Translations under genes and position numbers: made by a program
In this document: piece after piece, positions 5,474 through 5,617 of the stretch
Layout of the letters: each line of letters opens with the position of its first letter
How positions within the stretch are numbered: position 1 is the first letter of the stretch
The notes under the pieces: generated by a model
What the model was told of the DNA's origin: nothing
Database searches by the model: none
The model's input: the letters and a program-made list of their open reading frames with translations, nothing else
Assembly: GCA_041677345.1 (NCBI GenBank)
Contig: JBAYQE010000126.1
Coordinates: 1 to 5,617, forward strand
Direction of reading: 5' to 3'
Length of the DNA stretch: 5,617 nucleotides
Source: JALOAT01 sp041677345
Lineage (GTDB): Bacteria; Pseudomonadota; Gammaproteobacteria; Thiohalomonadales; Thiohalomonadaceae

Positions 5474-5510
5474 AACGCGGAGGGCGCGGAGACACGGAGG
5501 ACGCGGAGAA
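5474..5510 (+). repeat. CGCGGAG-family intergenic repeat, copy 5 (plus orientation, unpaired in window)
   Basis: Units start at 5476 (CGCGGAG), 5485 (CGCGGAG), 5493 (CACGGAG) and 5502 (CGCGGAG), with the same 9-8-9 spacing as copy 1. The 16-nt core CGGAGGACGCGGAGAA is exact at 5495-5510. No inverted partner is seen in the remaining 107 nt of the window. It lies upstream of the candidate promoter of the phoH-like gene. The remaining stretch 5511-5617 holds only a small GGGAC/GTCCC inverted repeat (5541-5556) and no supported gene. Confidence 0.85.
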
Positions 5511-5617
5511 CAGAGAAAACGCTCAAGGGTTCGTGCGTTCGGGACTGCATGGTCCCTTGCCGCCCGCGCTTCGCCGTTTGAACATCGCGCAACTGACGGG
5601 GAACAAGGGGGTTGAAT

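Noticed and set aside
4421..5581. 386-codon plus-strand open frame opposite the phoH-like gene, and similar long frames at 1567-2343 and 2765-3598
   Set aside because: These are antisense shadows of phoH-like, lnt and corC. They result from high GC3 in the true genes, and their translations (rich in H, G, V, Q, D) resemble no family I recognise.
5392..5616. Minus-strand open frame running from the window edge to the phoH-like start (TGATG overlap), possibly the end of an upstream gene such as miaB
   Set aside because: Its translation is dominated by the repeat (SVLRVLRVSAPSALRL). It shows no MiaB TRAM-domain features, and by eye the third codon positions are less GC-rich than in the real genes.

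Overview
The window is a GC-rich stretch of conserved gammaproteobacterial chromosome. The gene order, read on the minus strand, is phoH-like/ybeZ, ybeY, corC and lnt. A plus-strand zinc-ribbon gene of the YbeL (DUF1451) family follows, then the 5' end of leuS on the minus strand. The same genes lie close together in E. coli and Pseudomonas. The protein sequences, the strong G/C bias and the scattered CGCGGAG-type intergenic repeats suggest a free-living, high-GC gammaproteobacterium, possibly of the Chromatiales/Ectothiorhodospiraceae kind. That placement is an inference, not a measurement.

Layout: 1-350 is the N-terminal 116 codons of leucyl-tRNA synthetase (minus; it continues beyond position 1). 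351-687 is a divergent intergenic region with two weak candidate promoters and a perfect 28-bp inverted repeat pair. 688-1200 encodes the zinc-ribbon protein (plus). 1201-1374 is a short convergent spacer with a nested hairpin. 1375-5392 is the minus-strand cluster lnt (1375-2898), corC (2879-3790), ybeY (3787-4251) and phoH-like (4397-5392). corC/lnt overlap by 20 nt and ybeY/corC by an ATGA. The only real gap in the cluster is the 145-nt phoH-ybeY spacer, which is filled by a second inverted pair of the same repeat. 5393-5617 is upstream sequence with a candidate promoter, a small palindrome and a fifth repeat copy. No miaB sequence is visible there.

Functionally this is housekeeping. The PhoH-like ATPase and YbeY act on RNA and ribosome maturation. 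CorC (YbeX) is a cytosolic CBS-domain protein linked to Mg/Co and ribosome homeostasis. Lnt finishes lipoprotein acylation, and LeuS charges tRNA-Leu. I see no new enzymatic or defence system. The most interesting material is non-coding: a dispersed repeat family, present as tail-to-tail inverted pairs and lodged even inside the operon, and a phoH-like gene that looks almost leaderless, with a palindrome at its candidate -35.
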